Origin: JANNUT01 sp046331425
Lineage (GTDB): Bacteria > Acidobacteriota > Polarisedimenticolia > J045
Assembly (NCBI GenBank): GCA_046331425.1
Contig: JAXLQU010000002.1
Location: forward strand, 124,001-188,000
Direction: 5' to 3'
Length of the DNA: 64,000 nt
The translations under genes and the position numbers were made by a program. The notes under the pieces were generated by a model, which did no database searches, was not told the origin of the DNA, and saw nothing but the letters and a program-made list of their open reading frames with translations. Of this stretch, positions 42,177 to 51,899 are shown one piece after another. The first letter of the stretch is position 1. Every line of letters starts with the position of its first letter.

Positions 42177-43652
42177 GTGAAGTCCACTCCGCGCGTCCGC
42201 GTTCAACCGCCGGCGCGGCTGGACCGATTCGTACCGATAGCCTTGGCCGCGGCATCGCTGTTGCTCGGTAGTTGGCAGCTCGGCAGCAAAGACCTGTGGT
42301 TGGACGAAGCCTTCAGTTGGACCGACATCAGCCTGACGTGGAGCGCTCTGTTGGCGCGGATCGGCGCGGGCGACACACATCAAGCGCTCTACTTCGTGTT
42401 GCTCAAGCTGTGGACGGTCTTTGGTCATAGCGAGGCTGTGTTGCGCGTGCCGTCGGTACTGTTCTCGGCCACGTTGGCACCACTCGTGTGGTGGATCGGC
42501 CACCACGTGATCGATCGCGACGGCGCCCTGATCGCGGCGCTGTTGATGTTGCTGCACCCGTTTGCACTCGAGTACGCCCAGGAGGCGCGAGGCTATGCAC
42601 TCGCCGCAGCGCTGGCGGCACTTGCCTCGCTCTGTCTCATCAGGATGTTGCGCCACCCCAGTCCAGCTCGAGGTTTCAGTTACGCCATGGTTGCCGGGCT
42701 TTTGGTGTGGACTCAGCTACACGCCGCCGCGATGTTGGCGGTGCACGCGGTCGTGATCGCCGTTGCGGTCCGTCACCAGCGTGGCAGTTGGAAACGGCTT
42801 TCGATCGCTTGGAGCGCAGCGGTGGTGATCGCCTCGCCTGCGGTGCTGCTCGCGCTCGGCTCACCACGCGGGCTGATCGACTGGGTCGATCCACTGTCGC
42901 TCGAGCAGTTGCATGCCTTGATGACGACGCTGAGTGGCTCGACCGGGCTGGTCGGCATCGCCTTCTGGGGTGCGGCGGCCGCGGTTGGAGGTTGGAGTGT
43001 GCTCAGGAGCGGCGACGGGCAGACACGAACCGCAGCGATCGGTGTTCTGCTCTGGGCGTTGCTACCGATCTGTGCCGTGATCGCGTTGTCGGCACTGCGT
43101 CCGATGCTGGTGCCGCGCTACCTGCTGTTCTCGTTGCCGGCGGTCTGCCTGTTGGTCGCCTCAGGCCTCTCAGCGTTGCGTCGACGCCAGGCAGTGATCG
43201 CGGTCGCCGCGCTCATGATGGCCGGCGAGATCTATGGCGTGCACCAGTGGTTTGTCTCGACACCGAAGGAGCAGTGGCGGCAAGCGGCACAGGAGATCGT
43301 TCGTTTCGCGCAGGAAGGTGACGCGGTGACATCGTACGCGTGGTTCGGACTGGAACCCTTGAACTACTATCGTCAGCAATTGAATGCCAACTACCCGCTC
43401 GTCGATCTGGCAAGTGGCCCATACGAGCGAGGCAGTTCTCAACCGTCCCCACATGCCGGCAAGGTGCACGATCTGGCGCTGACACACCCGCGCGTATGGG
43501 TGGTGCTCAATCACCTGCGCGCGCGCGGCGGCGGCATCTCACCCAATCTCGCTACGCTCGAGCGGCTGATGCGGCAACGCTACCGGCTTGTGACCGCACA
43601 GACATACTTCGGCTTGGTGGTTCAACTCTGGGAGCGTCGCGAATTGCCCTAG
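42177..43652 (+). CDS. GT39-like (GT-C) membrane glycosyltransferase
   Basis: 491 residues from a GTG at 42177. The first periplasmic loop has LWLDEAFSWTDISLTW with the Asp-Glu pair of the family. It also has THQALYFVLLKLWTVFGHSE, LRVPSVLFSATLAPLVWWIG and ALEYAQEARGYALAAALAAL; the EARGY motif is typical of dolichyl/undecaprenyl-phosphate sugar-dependent enzymes. About ten membrane segments precede a soluble periplasmic C-terminal part. It probably decorates an envelope glycan. It meets a GT4 gene tail to tail, five bases apart. Confidence 0.85.
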   Translation: MKSTPRVRVQPPARLDRFVPIALAAASLLLGSWQLGSKDLWLDEAFSWTDISLTWSALLARIGAGDTHQALYFVLLKLWTVFGHSEAVLRVPSVLFSATLAPLVWWIGHHVIDRDGALIAALLMLLHPFALEYAQEARGYALAAALAALASLCLIRMLRHPSPARGFSYAMVAGLLVWTQLHAAAMLAVHAVVIAVAVRHQRGSWKRLSIAWSAAVVIASPAVLLALGSPRGLIDWVDPLSLEQLHALMTTLSGSTGLVGIAFWGAAAAVGGWSVLRSGDGQTRTAAIGVLLWALLPICAVIALSALRPMLVPRYLLFSLPAVCLLVASGLSALRRRQAVIAVAALMMAGEIYGVHQWFVSTPKEQWRQAAQEIVRFAQEGDAVTSYAWFGLEPLNYYRQQLNANYPLVDLASGPYERGSSQPSPHAGKVHDLALTHPRVWVVLNHLRARGGGISPNLATLERLMRQRYRLVTAQTYFGLVVQLWERRELP

Positions 43653-43657
43653 TGTTT

Positions 43658-44734
43658 TCAGGTCCGCGCGCGTCTGGCCAACAACTCGACCCAACCAGCC
43701 TCGATCCGTTGCATGTTGCGATCACGGTCGTGTTCACGCTCGACCATCGTGCGATTGGCCTGCATGACGCGCTGACGAAATTCGACATCGCGCCAGGCTT
43801 GGACGATCTTCTGCGCCAGCCTCTCAGGATCACCGAGTGGGAACAGAAACCCATTCTCGCCATCCTTGACCCAAACTCGATTGGCTGCGATGTCGCTGAC
43901 GACCGGGAAGACACCGGCGGCCATCGCCTCGAAGTGCGAGAGCGGCAATCCATCGGTGATCGTGGTCGATACATACAAGTGCGACCTGGTGAGTAGATCG
44001 ATGATTCCCTGTCGCGGCTGGTGACCGAGGAAGGTGATCGCGCCTGCGACGCCCAACGCGCGTGCGCGCGCTTCGAGTGCGGGGCGTTCCGGGCCATCGC
44101 CGGCGATCGTCAGCCGCGCCTCGGGCAGATCGCGCAACACGGAAGGCATCGCCTCGATCAGTTGAATGAAGTTGTATGACGGCAACAGTCCGCGCGTGAC
44201 GCAGATCGTCGGCGGGCCGGGCGGCTTGTGCGGCAGCGCGGGAAAGGTTCGAAAGTCGATGCCGCGTGAGCAGACGAAGATCTTTTCTGGATCAGCGCCG
44301 TACCGGATCAGTTCATCTTTGATGTTGTCGGCCCAAGCGTTGAAGTAGTCACCGCTGTTGCAGGCGCGACGCGCCGTGAACTGGCCGAATCGGTCGTCGG
44401 GAGGCCAGACCAAGTCGCCGCCTTGCGCGGCCATGACGAGTGGGCGAAACCCGACCAGCGAGGCCAGGAAACCATAGCTCACGACCCGGTAGGCAATCAG
44501 CAGATCGGCGCGCTTGTGATGCAGGATTCGTCGGATCTTGGGAACCAACAACGGCCAGGCCAGCTTGCTGCTGCTCAACCGGCTTCCGATGTCGATTACC
44601 TCGACACCGTCGTACGGCATGGCGGCTTTCGGAATCGTGAGAACCGTGCAGGTATGACCGAGACGATGCTGGAAGTACTCCGACCACTCTTTGAGGTGGA
44701 CGGCATTGGAGTTGGAAAGAAAGACGAGATTCAT
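43658..44734 (-). CDS. Glycosyltransferase family 4
   Basis: 358 residues. GT-B fold with the N-terminal start MNLVFLSNSNAVHLKEWSEY and the donor domain LTIAGDGPERPALEARARAL, TFLGHQPRQGIIDLL. The FEAMAAGVFPVVSDIAANR region carries the family E-x7-E-like contacts (TDGLPLSHFEAMA). It lies 11 bases after the TesA-like gene on the same strand. Substrate is unknown. Confidence 0.9.
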   Translation of the reverse strand: MNLVFLSNSNAVHLKEWSEYFQHRLGHTCTVLTIPKAAMPYDGVEVIDIGSRLSSSKLAWPLLVPKIRRILHHKRADLLIAYRVVSYGFLASLVGFRPLVMAAQGGDLVWPPDDRFGQFTARRACNSGDYFNAWADNIKDELIRYGADPEKIFVCSRGIDFRTFPALPHKPPGPPTICVTRGLLPSYNFIQLIEAMPSVLRDLPEARLTIAGDGPERPALEARARALGVAGAITFLGHQPRQGIIDLLTRSHLYVSTTITDGLPLSHFEAMAAGVFPVVSDIAANRVWVKDGENGFLFPLGDPERLAQKIVQAWRDVEFRQRVMQANRTMVEREHDRDRNMQRIEAGWVELLARRART

Positions 44735-44745
44735 CGCGCGATAAT

Positions 44746-45468
44746 CTACGGGTGGCCGTGCTCACGCACCAGGGGGGCAAGCTGTGAGAGTACGGTGCGG
44801 GCCAAGATCTTGTGCCCTTCGGCATTGGGGTGAATTTGATCGGCCTGATTGAACGTCGGGTCCAGAGCCACTCCCTCGAGCAGGAACGGCACCAAAGCCA
44901 CGCTCATCTGTTTGGCCAGGCGCGGATAGATCGCGCGAAAACCATCGGCGTACGTCGTGCCGTAGTTGGTTGGAATTCGCATCCCCAGCAGCAACACCTT
45001 CGCACCAGCCGCCTGAGCCTTGCCGATGATCGTTCGCAGGTTCTCGGCAATACCGTCGAGGGGCTGACCTCGCAGGCCGTCGTTCGCTCCCAATCCGATC
45101 ACCAGGATGTCGGGGTGCTGTTTCAAGAGCCAATCGACGCGGCGCACGCCGCCGGCGGTCGTGTCGCCACTGACCCCCGCATTGATCACGCGAACCGCCA
45201 GCGATTGATCGCGAAGAGCCTGCTCGACAAGCGCGGGGAACGCTTGTTCTTCGCTCAATCCGAGGCCGGCCGTCAGGCTGTCGCCCAAGCAGACGATCAG
45301 CACCGGCTGCGCGATCGGTTGCGCGCCAGCCTCGGTGTCTCCAGCCGCCGCGCTGCGGCTCGCGCCCGCTGGAAGCGGGGCGTCGGACGAGAGGCCCACA
45401 TTGCAAGCGCAAATCACTGTGATCAGTAGACTGAGCGCCACACATCGCAAAAGAGACCACCGACGCAT
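44746..45468 (-). CDS. TesA-like GDSL esterase/arylesterase, probable lipoprotein
   Basis: About 240 residues from ATG 45468. A signal peptide ends LLITVICACNVG, with a Cys that could be lipidated. SGNH blocks are present: CLGDSLTAG (Ser), GVSGDTTAGG, GLGANDGLRG (Asn) and DQIHPNAEGH (Asp, His). It is a periplasmic hydrolase of acyl esters or thioesters. As in many proteobacteria it is divergent from an ABC transporter of the YbbA-YbbP type. Here the two ATGs overlap in the same GCATGC. Confidence 0.92.
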   Translation of the reverse strand: MRRWSLLRCVALSLLITVICACNVGLSSDAPLPAGASRSAAAGDTEAGAQPIAQPVLIVCLGDSLTAGLGLSEEQAFPALVEQALRDQSLAVRVINAGVSGDTTAGGVRRVDWLLKQHPDILVIGLGANDGLRGQPLDGIAENLRTIIGKAQAAGAKVLLLGMRIPTNYGTTYADGFRAIYPRLAKQMSVALVPFLLEGVALDPTFNQADQIHPNAEGHKILARTVLSQLAPLVREHGHP

Positions 45469-46156
45469 GCCGACCACGCCTCGCCTCGCACTCGAAATGC
45501 TCACCAAACGACTCCCTTCTGGGGAACGAACGTTGACCATCCTGGACCGCGTCGATCTTAGCGTCGAGGCCGGAGAGTTTCTCGCGATCCTCGGCCCATC
45601 GGGAAGCGGTAAGTCGACGATGCTCGCGTTGATGGCCGGGTTGGATCGGCCCAGTGATGGTCGCGTGCTGTACGACGGGCGCGAAATCCAGAGCCTTTCC
45701 GAAGACGATCTGGCGATTTGGCGTCGACAGAACGTTGGGTTCGTATTCCAGTCTTTTCAACTGCTGGCCAACATGACCGCGATCGAAAACGCGATGTTGC
45801 CACTGGAGTTGCAGGGAGCCGGCGACGCGCGGGCACGGGCGGCCGAATTGCTGGGCGCGGTCGGTTTGCAAGAGCGTGCGCATCACTATCCGGCGCAGTT
45901 GTCGGGGGGCGAGCAGCAACGCGTCGCCGTCGCGCGCGCGTTTGCCGGTAGCCCCGCGCTGCTGTTGGCCGATGAACCGACGGGCAATCTCGATGGCGTC
46001 ACCGGCCGCGCGGTGCTCGACGTGATTCAGCAGCTTCGGTTCGAACGAACCACCGTGATTCTCGTGACTCACGACCCTGCGGTCGCAGCGCTCGCCGATC
46101 GGCGCATCCACCTGCGCGATGGACGCATCGAACGTGAGGAGTGGCGCACACCGTGA
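45467..46156 (+). CDS. ABC transporter ATPase (YbbA/LolD-like)
   Basis: 229 residues. Walker A is GPSGSGKST in FLAILGPSGSGKSTMLALMA, then FQSFQLL (Q loop), LSGGEQQRV (signature), LLLADEPTGNLD (Walker B and D loop) and THD (switch His). It belongs to the MacB/LolD group. With the following FtsX-type permease it forms a YbbA-YbbP-like exporter, usually linked with the TesA-type esterase next door. The ATG overlaps the divergent ATG of the esterase; starting later would cut off the first strand. Confidence 0.93.
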   Translation: MPTTPRLALEMLTKRLPSGERTLTILDRVDLSVEAGEFLAILGPSGSGKSTMLALMAGLDRPSDGRVLYDGREIQSLSEDDLAIWRRQNVGFVFQSFQLLANMTAIENAMLPLELQGAGDARARAAELLGAVGLQERAHHYPAQLSGGEQQRVAVARAFAGSPALLLADEPTGNLDGVTGRAVLDVIQQLRFERTTVILVTHDPAVAALADRRIHLRDGRIEREEWRTP

Positions 46157-48687
46157 CGCTCTCGGGCACGATTCGACTGACGATCAGAGAGCTGCGTGGT
46201 TCTGCGCGCAGGGTCTTGTTCTTCACCCTCTGCCTGTCGATCGGCGTCGCAGCCGTCGTCGCCGTCGCCGGTTTGGCGCGCGGGTTGGACAGTGGAATTC
46301 GCAGTGAAGCGCGTGTCCTTTTGGGTGCCGATCTGGCGTTGGTTTCGGCGCGCCCGCTTCCCGCGCCGCTCCTTGCCGAGATCCCGACGCAGAAGGGATG
46401 GAAGTCCTCGACTGTGACGGCGCTGGCGACGATGGCGGCAGCTGCTACATCGGAAGACGGTGTTCCAGGCAAGAGTCGTTTGGTGGCGCTCAAGGCGGTC
46501 GATGCCCGCTTCCCGTTCTACGGCAACGTGATGCTTCAACCAGCGATCGCGCTTTCGGAGGCGCTCGACGGGGACGGGGTCGCGGTAGCGCCCGAGCTGC
46601 TGCCGCGACTCGGCTTGCAGGTGGGAGAGCGGCTCCTGATCGGTAACGCGTCGTTCACGATTCGCGCGGTCGTGACCGATGAGCCCGGTCGCGTCAACGT
46701 CGCGTTCTCACTCGGTCCGCGTGTCTTCATTTCCGAACAAGGGCTCACTCGCACCGGGCTCGGGCAATACGGAAGCCGGGTGGAACATCGTCTGTTACTT
46801 CAGGCGCCCGACGGCGACGGTGCACGCGTCGATGGGTTGACCGAAACGCTGAAGGCGGCACTGCCTGAGGACGGGAGTGTGCGGGTCGAGACATTCCGCG
46901 ATGCGCAGCCGGCGCTTCGCGGCGGATTGCGACGAACCGAGCGATTCCTGGGATTGGTTGCGCTGGTCTCATTGTTGGTGGGCGGAGTGGGTGTGGCGCA
47001 AACGGTGCGCGCCTGGCTGGCCGGAAAGATCGTGGCGATCGCCACGCTGAAGTGCCTCGGCGTCAGACCGCGCGAGGTGCTGCAACTGTACGCCGTGCAG
47101 ACGCTGGTGTTGGCGTTGCTCGGCTGTGTCGTCGGAGCCGCAGTGGGTACCGCGTTGCTCGCCGTGGTTCCAACGATGCTGTCAGGCTTGCTGCCGCGGA
47201 TTCAGCTTCAGGTGTTTCAGCCGTACGCGATCTTGCGCGGCGTTTCCCTCGGGCTGGGAGCGGCGCTGGTTTTCGCGCTGCCGCCGTTGATGTCGGTATT
47301 GCGTGTACCGGCGCTTCGCGCGATGCGCAGCGACGTCGAACCGCTTCCGCTCGGGCGAGGCCTGACGCTGACGATGATCGGCGGCCTGTCGTTGGGAGTC
47401 TTCGTACTTGCCGCGCTGCAAAGTCACTCACTGCTGCAGGCAGCGATCTTCTGCGGGGGACTGGGGGTTGCGACGCTGCTCTTGGTGTCCGCCGCGCGAT
47501 TGCTGCAGCGCTTCGCCGAGTCAGCAGCGCTGGCGGCGGAGTCGTTCCCATTGCGGCACGGGTTGAAGGGTCTCTCGCGGCCAGCAGCGGGAACCACCGG
47601 TGCCATCGTGTCGCTCGGCTTAGGCGTCACCGTGGTGCTCACGATGTATTTGGTGCACACCCGGCTCAGCCGCGAGTTGAACGCCGAACTGCCGGCCACC
47701 GCTCCTACGACGTTCATGATCGATATCCAACCCGACCAGTGGCCTGCGCTGCAGCAGCGGCTAGAGGGTTGGGGAGCGAAGCGGATCGAAAGCGTTCCGA
47801 TCGTGAACGCGCGCTTGCTCGCGATCGATGGGGTCTCCGTTCGCGGTGAAAAGGAGCGAGCGCAAGAAGGGCGCCGCGATTGGGTCATGACGCGCGAGCA
47901 GAACCTGACCTATCTGCCGGCACTCGCCGCTGGGAATCGGGTGGTCGAGGGGACGTTGTGGAGCGAACCGCACGCTGCCGAGATCAGTATCGAGCAGGAG
48001 TTTGCCAACGACATGGGTGTGAAGCTCGGAGACACGTTGACGTTCAGCGTGCAGGGCGTGCCGATCGACCTCTTGGTCACGAGTTTGCGAACCATCGATT
48101 GGAAGACGTTCGGCATCAACTTCTTCTTGGTCGCCGAGCCGGGTGCTCTCGATCAGGCGCCTCAATCGCGCGTGACCGCGTGCCGGTTGCCCGCAGATCA
48201 GGACGCGCGCGTTCAAGACGCGCTGTTTGCCGAGTTTCCGAATGTAACCGTGCTGTCGATTCGCGAGATTCTCGACAAGATCACGCAGATCTTCGATCGC
48301 GTGGGGTTGGCCATTCGGATCCTGGGAAGTTTCACGGTGCTGGCGGGAATCGCGATTCTTGGCGGTGCAATCTCGGCAGGTGGCGCGCGACGCGCGCGCG
48401 AGGTCGCGCTCTTGAAAACGCTGGGGATGACCCGTGGGCAGGTGATGAAGGCGCAAGCCGTTGAATTTGCACTGATCGGTGCGGTGGCGGGCGGGTTGGG
48501 TGTCGGCTCCGCCGCGATGCTGTCGTGGGCGGTACTGACCCGAGTGATGGAACTCAGCTTCGATATCGAGTGGCTGGCGCTGCCGGCCGCGCTGTTGGCG
48601 ACGGCGCTGTTGGCTGTCGCCGCAGGGTTCGCGGCGTCGTGGGGCGCCGTTCGACGCAAACCGATCGAGACCCTTCGCGCGGAGTAG
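46141..48687 (+). CDS. FtsX-like ABC transporter permease (YbbP-like)
   Basis: 848 residues from GTG 46141; a GTG at 46153 overlapping the ATPase stop is equally possible. It has an N-terminal membrane segment (VLFFTLCLSIGVAAVVAVAG), a large periplasmic part, an FtsX bundle (LVALVSLLVGGVGVAQTVRA, LVLALLGCVVGAAVGTALLA), then a second set of segments and periplasmic part, and a final FtsX bundle (LAGIAILGGAISAGGARRAR, LLKTLGMTRGQ). This is the YbbP layout with about ten membrane segments. It probably moves or extracts a lipid or lipoprotein with the ATPase. Confidence 0.92.
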   Translation: MAHTVTLSGTIRLTIRELRGSARRVLFFTLCLSIGVAAVVAVAGLARGLDSGIRSEARVLLGADLALVSARPLPAPLLAEIPTQKGWKSSTVTALATMAAAATSEDGVPGKSRLVALKAVDARFPFYGNVMLQPAIALSEALDGDGVAVAPELLPRLGLQVGERLLIGNASFTIRAVVTDEPGRVNVAFSLGPRVFISEQGLTRTGLGQYGSRVEHRLLLQAPDGDGARVDGLTETLKAALPEDGSVRVETFRDAQPALRGGLRRTERFLGLVALVSLLVGGVGVAQTVRAWLAGKIVAIATLKCLGVRPREVLQLYAVQTLVLALLGCVVGAAVGTALLAVVPTMLSGLLPRIQLQVFQPYAILRGVSLGLGAALVFALPPLMSVLRVPALRAMRSDVEPLPLGRGLTLTMIGGLSLGVFVLAALQSHSLLQAAIFCGGLGVATLLLVSAARLLQRFAESAALAAESFPLRHGLKGLSRPAAGTTGAIVSLGLGVTVVLTMYLVHTRLSRELNAELPATAPTTFMIDIQPDQWPALQQRLEGWGAKRIESVPIVNARLLAIDGVSVRGEKERAQEGRRDWVMTREQNLTYLPALAAGNRVVEGTLWSEPHAAEISIEQEFANDMGVKLGDTLTFSVQGVPIDLLVTSLRTIDWKTFGINFFLVAEPGALDQAPQSRVTACRLPADQDARVQDALFAEFPNVTVLSIREILDKITQIFDRVGLAIRILGSFTVLAGIAILGGAISAGGARRAREVALLKTLGMTRGQVMKAQAVEFALIGAVAGGLGVGSAAMLSWAVLTRVMELSFDIEWLALPAALLATALLAVAAGFAASWGAVRRKPIETLRAE

Positions 48688-48729
48688 CGCGTCACCGAAA
48701 CGATCGACTCGCAACCGTTGCGAGAGCGC

Positions 48730-50547
48730 TTACGAACCGGCCTGCACCAATACCGGATCGGTTTCGGTGTACGGAGCCACCGGCTGGTCGACGAACATCC
48801 GATGCCAGATCTCGACCATCAGAATCTTGAACAGTTTCCCCAGATCCTCGCGATGGAGCAGCGTGTTGCGAGAGGTGTGGAACAGCCGCTCGACCGCGTA
48901 CGGTTCGAAGATTCCTCGTTCTCGCAGGCGTGCCGGGGCCAGCATTTCGGAGGCGATGTCGTACAGCCCGCCTTTGAACCAAGGAACCAGCGGCGTGCCG
49001 AGGCCTTGCTTGCGGCGTTTGAGGATCGTCTCCGGCAAGATCTTTCGCATCGCCCGCTTGAGGATGTACTTCTCGGTGTTGCCGCGAAGCTTGTAGTGTG
49101 ACGGCATCTTGTTGGTGAAGTGAACCAGTCGCGGGTCCAGGAACGGCACGCGCGCTTCGACGCTGTGCGCCATCGTCAGTCGGTCGATCCGTAAGAGTTG
49201 GAAGTCGGCCAGCTCGTAGCGCTGCTCGTGCCGCAACAAGCCGTTGAGCGTGTCGGAATCGGTTTGCATCGCGGGGTAGTAGTAGCGGTTGACCGGATCG
49301 AGGTCGACCAGCTCGCGACGAAAACCTCCCGAGAAGATCTCTTCGTGCCCTGGACCGCCGACCGATCCCAAATGCCAGAAGTACCAGTTGCGTTTGATCC
49401 CTTCAGGTACCAACCGACGATAACGAGAGCTCACCGGCCACAGCCGTCGGTACCCGGCGAAGATCTCGTCGGATCCTTCGCCGATCAAGATCACGGTCAC
49501 CAGTTTTCGGGCCGCCTCGCCGAGATACCAGGTGGGCATGATCGAGCTGAGGATCGGTTCTTCGAGGTGCCACATGACACGCGGAAGCATCTCGGTGAAG
49601 CGAGAGGGATCGACGATGAACTCGTGATGCTCGGTCTTGAATGTGTCGGATACGATCCGCGCGTACTCGAGTTCGTCGCGCGAGCCGCCGAAGCCGACGG
49701 TGAACGTCTTCACCGGGCGCTCGGCATGACGCGCCATCAAAGCCACGATGGCGCTGGAATCGAGGCCGCCGGAGAGCGTGGCGCCCAGCGGGACGTCGCT
49801 CATCATTTGGCCGCGCACGCTGTCGCTGAGGATCTCGACGACGCCGTTGGTGTAGTACTCCTCGCCGCGATCTGCTTCCGGTTCGACCTCGAGGGTCCAG
49901 TAGGGACGCACTTGGCTGCGGCCGTTGCGCCAACTCATCGTGCAGCCGGGGGGAAGCTTGCGAATGTTCTTCAGCATGGTCTCGTCGCCGCACACATAGC
50001 TGAAGACCAATAGTTCGCGGAGTGCTTCGGGATTCAGTTGCGGCTTGTAGTCGGCGAACAGCAGTAACGGCTTCGACTCGCTGGCGAACAGAATCACGCC
50101 GTTGTGTTCCAGATACAAAAGCGGCTTGATTCCCAGTTGGTCGCGAGCCAGAAACAGCTCTTTGTTGCGAATGTCCCAGATCGCGAAGGCGAAGATGCCG
50201 TTGAGGCGCGCGACGAATCCAGGCCCTTCGGTCATGTAGCCGTTGATCAGTACCTCCGTATCGCTGGAGGTATGGAACTTCACGCCACGTTGCTCGAGAT
50301 CGGCGCGCAGTTCCTTGTAGTTGTAGATCTCGCCGTTGAACACGATCGTGAACCGGCCATCCGCCGAATACATCGGCTGATGCCCGCCGGTCGACAGATC
50401 GATGATCGAGAGGCGGCGATGGCCGAGGCCGACAGTCGGCTCCTCGTAGTACCCCTCGTCGTCCGGTCCGCGATAGGAGATCAGGCGAGTCATCCGCCGG
50501 AGCAACTCAGGATCGTTGAACCCGGCAAACCCCGCGATTCCACACAT
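48730..50547 (-). CDS. asnB: Second glutamine-hydrolysing asparagine-synthase-like protein
   Basis: 605 residues from ATG 50547 (GGAGGAG upstream). It has Cys2 (MCGIAGFAGFND), RGPDDEGYY, IVFNGEIYNYKELRADLEQR, a PP-loop SGGLDSSAIVA near residues 256-265 and GEGSDEIFAGYRRLWP. All residues for ammonia release and ATP use appear intact. It resembles AsnB of asparagine synthesis more closely than the paralogue at 16396 by length, but the flanking genes (deacetylase, MurJ) are for glycans, so an amidating role in EPS is also possible. It meets the permease gene tail to tail. Confidence 0.9.
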   Translation of the reverse strand: MCGIAGFAGFNDPELLRRMTRLISYRGPDDEGYYEEPTVGLGHRRLSIIDLSTGGHQPMYSADGRFTIVFNGEIYNYKELRADLEQRGVKFHTSSDTEVLINGYMTEGPGFVARLNGIFAFAIWDIRNKELFLARDQLGIKPLLYLEHNGVILFASESKPLLLFADYKPQLNPEALRELLVFSYVCGDETMLKNIRKLPPGCTMSWRNGRSQVRPYWTLEVEPEADRGEEYYTNGVVEILSDSVRGQMMSDVPLGATLSGGLDSSAIVALMARHAERPVKTFTVGFGGSRDELEYARIVSDTFKTEHHEFIVDPSRFTEMLPRVMWHLEEPILSSIMPTWYLGEAARKLVTVILIGEGSDEIFAGYRRLWPVSSRYRRLVPEGIKRNWYFWHLGSVGGPGHEEIFSGGFRRELVDLDPVNRYYYPAMQTDSDTLNGLLRHEQRYELADFQLLRIDRLTMAHSVEARVPFLDPRLVHFTNKMPSHYKLRGNTEKYILKRAMRKILPETILKRRKQGLGTPLVPWFKGGLYDIASEMLAPARLRERGIFEPYAVERLFHTSRNTLLHREDLGKLFKILMVEIWHRMFVDQPVAPYTETDPVLVQAGS

Positions 50548-50619
50548 TCGGTTCGATCTCCTCCAGGCCGCCCAGCCCAAGCCCGACAGAATCTAGCCCC
50601 TCCCCCTCACCCCAGCACG

Positions 50620-50748
50620 CAATTCGGGGACGGTTTACCTAAAGCAGCGATGTACCGTCGTAAGCCGGACCCGGGAAATGACTCACGAACGTTCCACCGC
50701 CGAATTACTGGTCGACCCCGCTGCTTTAGGTAGACCGTCCCCGGATTG
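50620..50748. repeat. REPIN/MITE-like inverted repeat
   Basis: Two 30-base arms (50620-50649 and 50719-50748) are inverted copies with two mismatches, separated by 69 bases. The conserved core contains GGGGACGGT, TACCTAAAGCAGCG. It lies between two minus-strand genes and abuts the deacetylase stop by five bases. Twin palindromic units of this size are typical of REP doublets mobilised in trans by a Y1 (RAYT) transposase. None is encoded in the window. Confidence 0.8.
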
Positions 50749-50753
50749 TGTGG

Positions 50754-51746
50754 TTAGCGGAGGGTGCGGAGGACGGAGAAGAGGGTGCGTTGCTGGGGGC
50801 CTGCGTAGACGCCGAGGCGCGGGAGGCGCAGGAGGTCGGGGGTGGGGGAGAGGGCGCCGGACTGAGAGGTGACGGCGGTCGCGAATCCGGCGCGCGCGAC
50901 GGCGGCGCGTGCGGTGTCTCCCGCGAGGCCGGAGCCGCCGGGGTTGGGGTACGCGAAGTGGGGCACCGACTCACCGAGGATCGACTCCAAATCACGCTTG
51001 GAGCCACTCACCTCCGCGTCGTGACTGGCCGGTGCTGAAAGGTCGAGATGCGGATGGGATTGGGTGTGTGCCCCGATCGCCATTCCGGCGCGTCGCATCG
51101 CACGCACAAGCTCGGGCGTCAGAAAACTATTGGCCAGGCCGTCGCCGCGCGGCACGCCGGCACGCGCTGCCAAGTGATCGAGCGCCTGCTCTCGAGCCGT
51201 TGCAGACAACGAGGCCAGCCACGAGGTCGATCGCCTCCGAAAATCGGCCCGCGCCGAGGGATCGTGATGAGACGGAACTCGATTGGGCGCCGGGTCCGGC
51301 CAGTCCAGCGATCCATCGGGGAGTCGGGGCACGAGCCGCCAAAGCTCCGAGATCCACAGGCCGCGTCCCGAGGTCAACGCCTCGGTCGCGATATAGAACG
51401 TCCCGGTCATCCCGAAGTCCCGCAACAGCGGCATCACCACGTCGTGATTGTCTCGATAGCCGTCATCGAAGGTCAGCGAGATGGCGAATCGTCCCGGTCG
51501 CGGCTCACGCACCCGAGCCAGCAGATCGTCCAACGAGAGCACGTCGAATCGAGCAGCCAGGAGCTGGAGCTGACGTCGAAAATCCTCCGGGGGGAGCGAC
51601 AGGCCAGGGTCGAGGTACTCGGCGACCGCTCGCGGTTCACCCACGGAGTGATAGCGGAGGATCACCGCACGCACCGGTCCGCCCATCGCCCGGCGGTAGA
51701 TCCGGCGGCGACGAAAGGCAGTGATCAGGGGTCGAAACAGCGGCAT
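50754..51746 (-). CDS. Polysaccharide deacetylase-family protein
   Basis: 330 residues. The NodB domain starts VILRYHSVGEPRAV and has SLTFDDGYRDNHDVVMPLLR with the metal/catalytic Asp pair, the metal-binding HTQSHPHLD (GAHTQSHPH), and FAYPNPGGSG. There is a basic N-terminus (FRRRRIYRRAM) and no clear signal. It would de-N-acetylate a glycan or its precursor. The stop is five bases from the REPIN-like repeat. It is divergent from murJ. Confidence 0.9.
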   Translation of the reverse strand: MPLFRPLITAFRRRRIYRRAMGGPVRAVILRYHSVGEPRAVAEYLDPGLSLPPEDFRRQLQLLAARFDVLSLDDLLARVREPRPGRFAISLTFDDGYRDNHDVVMPLLRDFGMTGTFYIATEALTSGRGLWISELWRLVPRLPDGSLDWPDPAPNRVPSHHDPSARADFRRRSTSWLASLSATAREQALDHLAARAGVPRGDGLANSFLTPELVRAMRRAGMAIGAHTQSHPHLDLSAPASHDAEVSGSKRDLESILGESVPHFAYPNPGGSGLAGDTARAAVARAGFATAVTSQSGALSPTPDLLRLPRLGVYAGPQQRTLFSVLRTLR

Positions 51747-51899
51747 AGGGTGAATCGGTCCTCGGCGGTCGCGCTGAATCTAATGCCGACCGGCTTCGGC
51801 GACCAAAATCATGGGCGCCTTCAAGATCTCGCTACGTCGTGCAGCGGTACCGCGCTAGATTACGCCGCGCGGCGGGCAGGCCTCTCAGGAGCAAGACGT

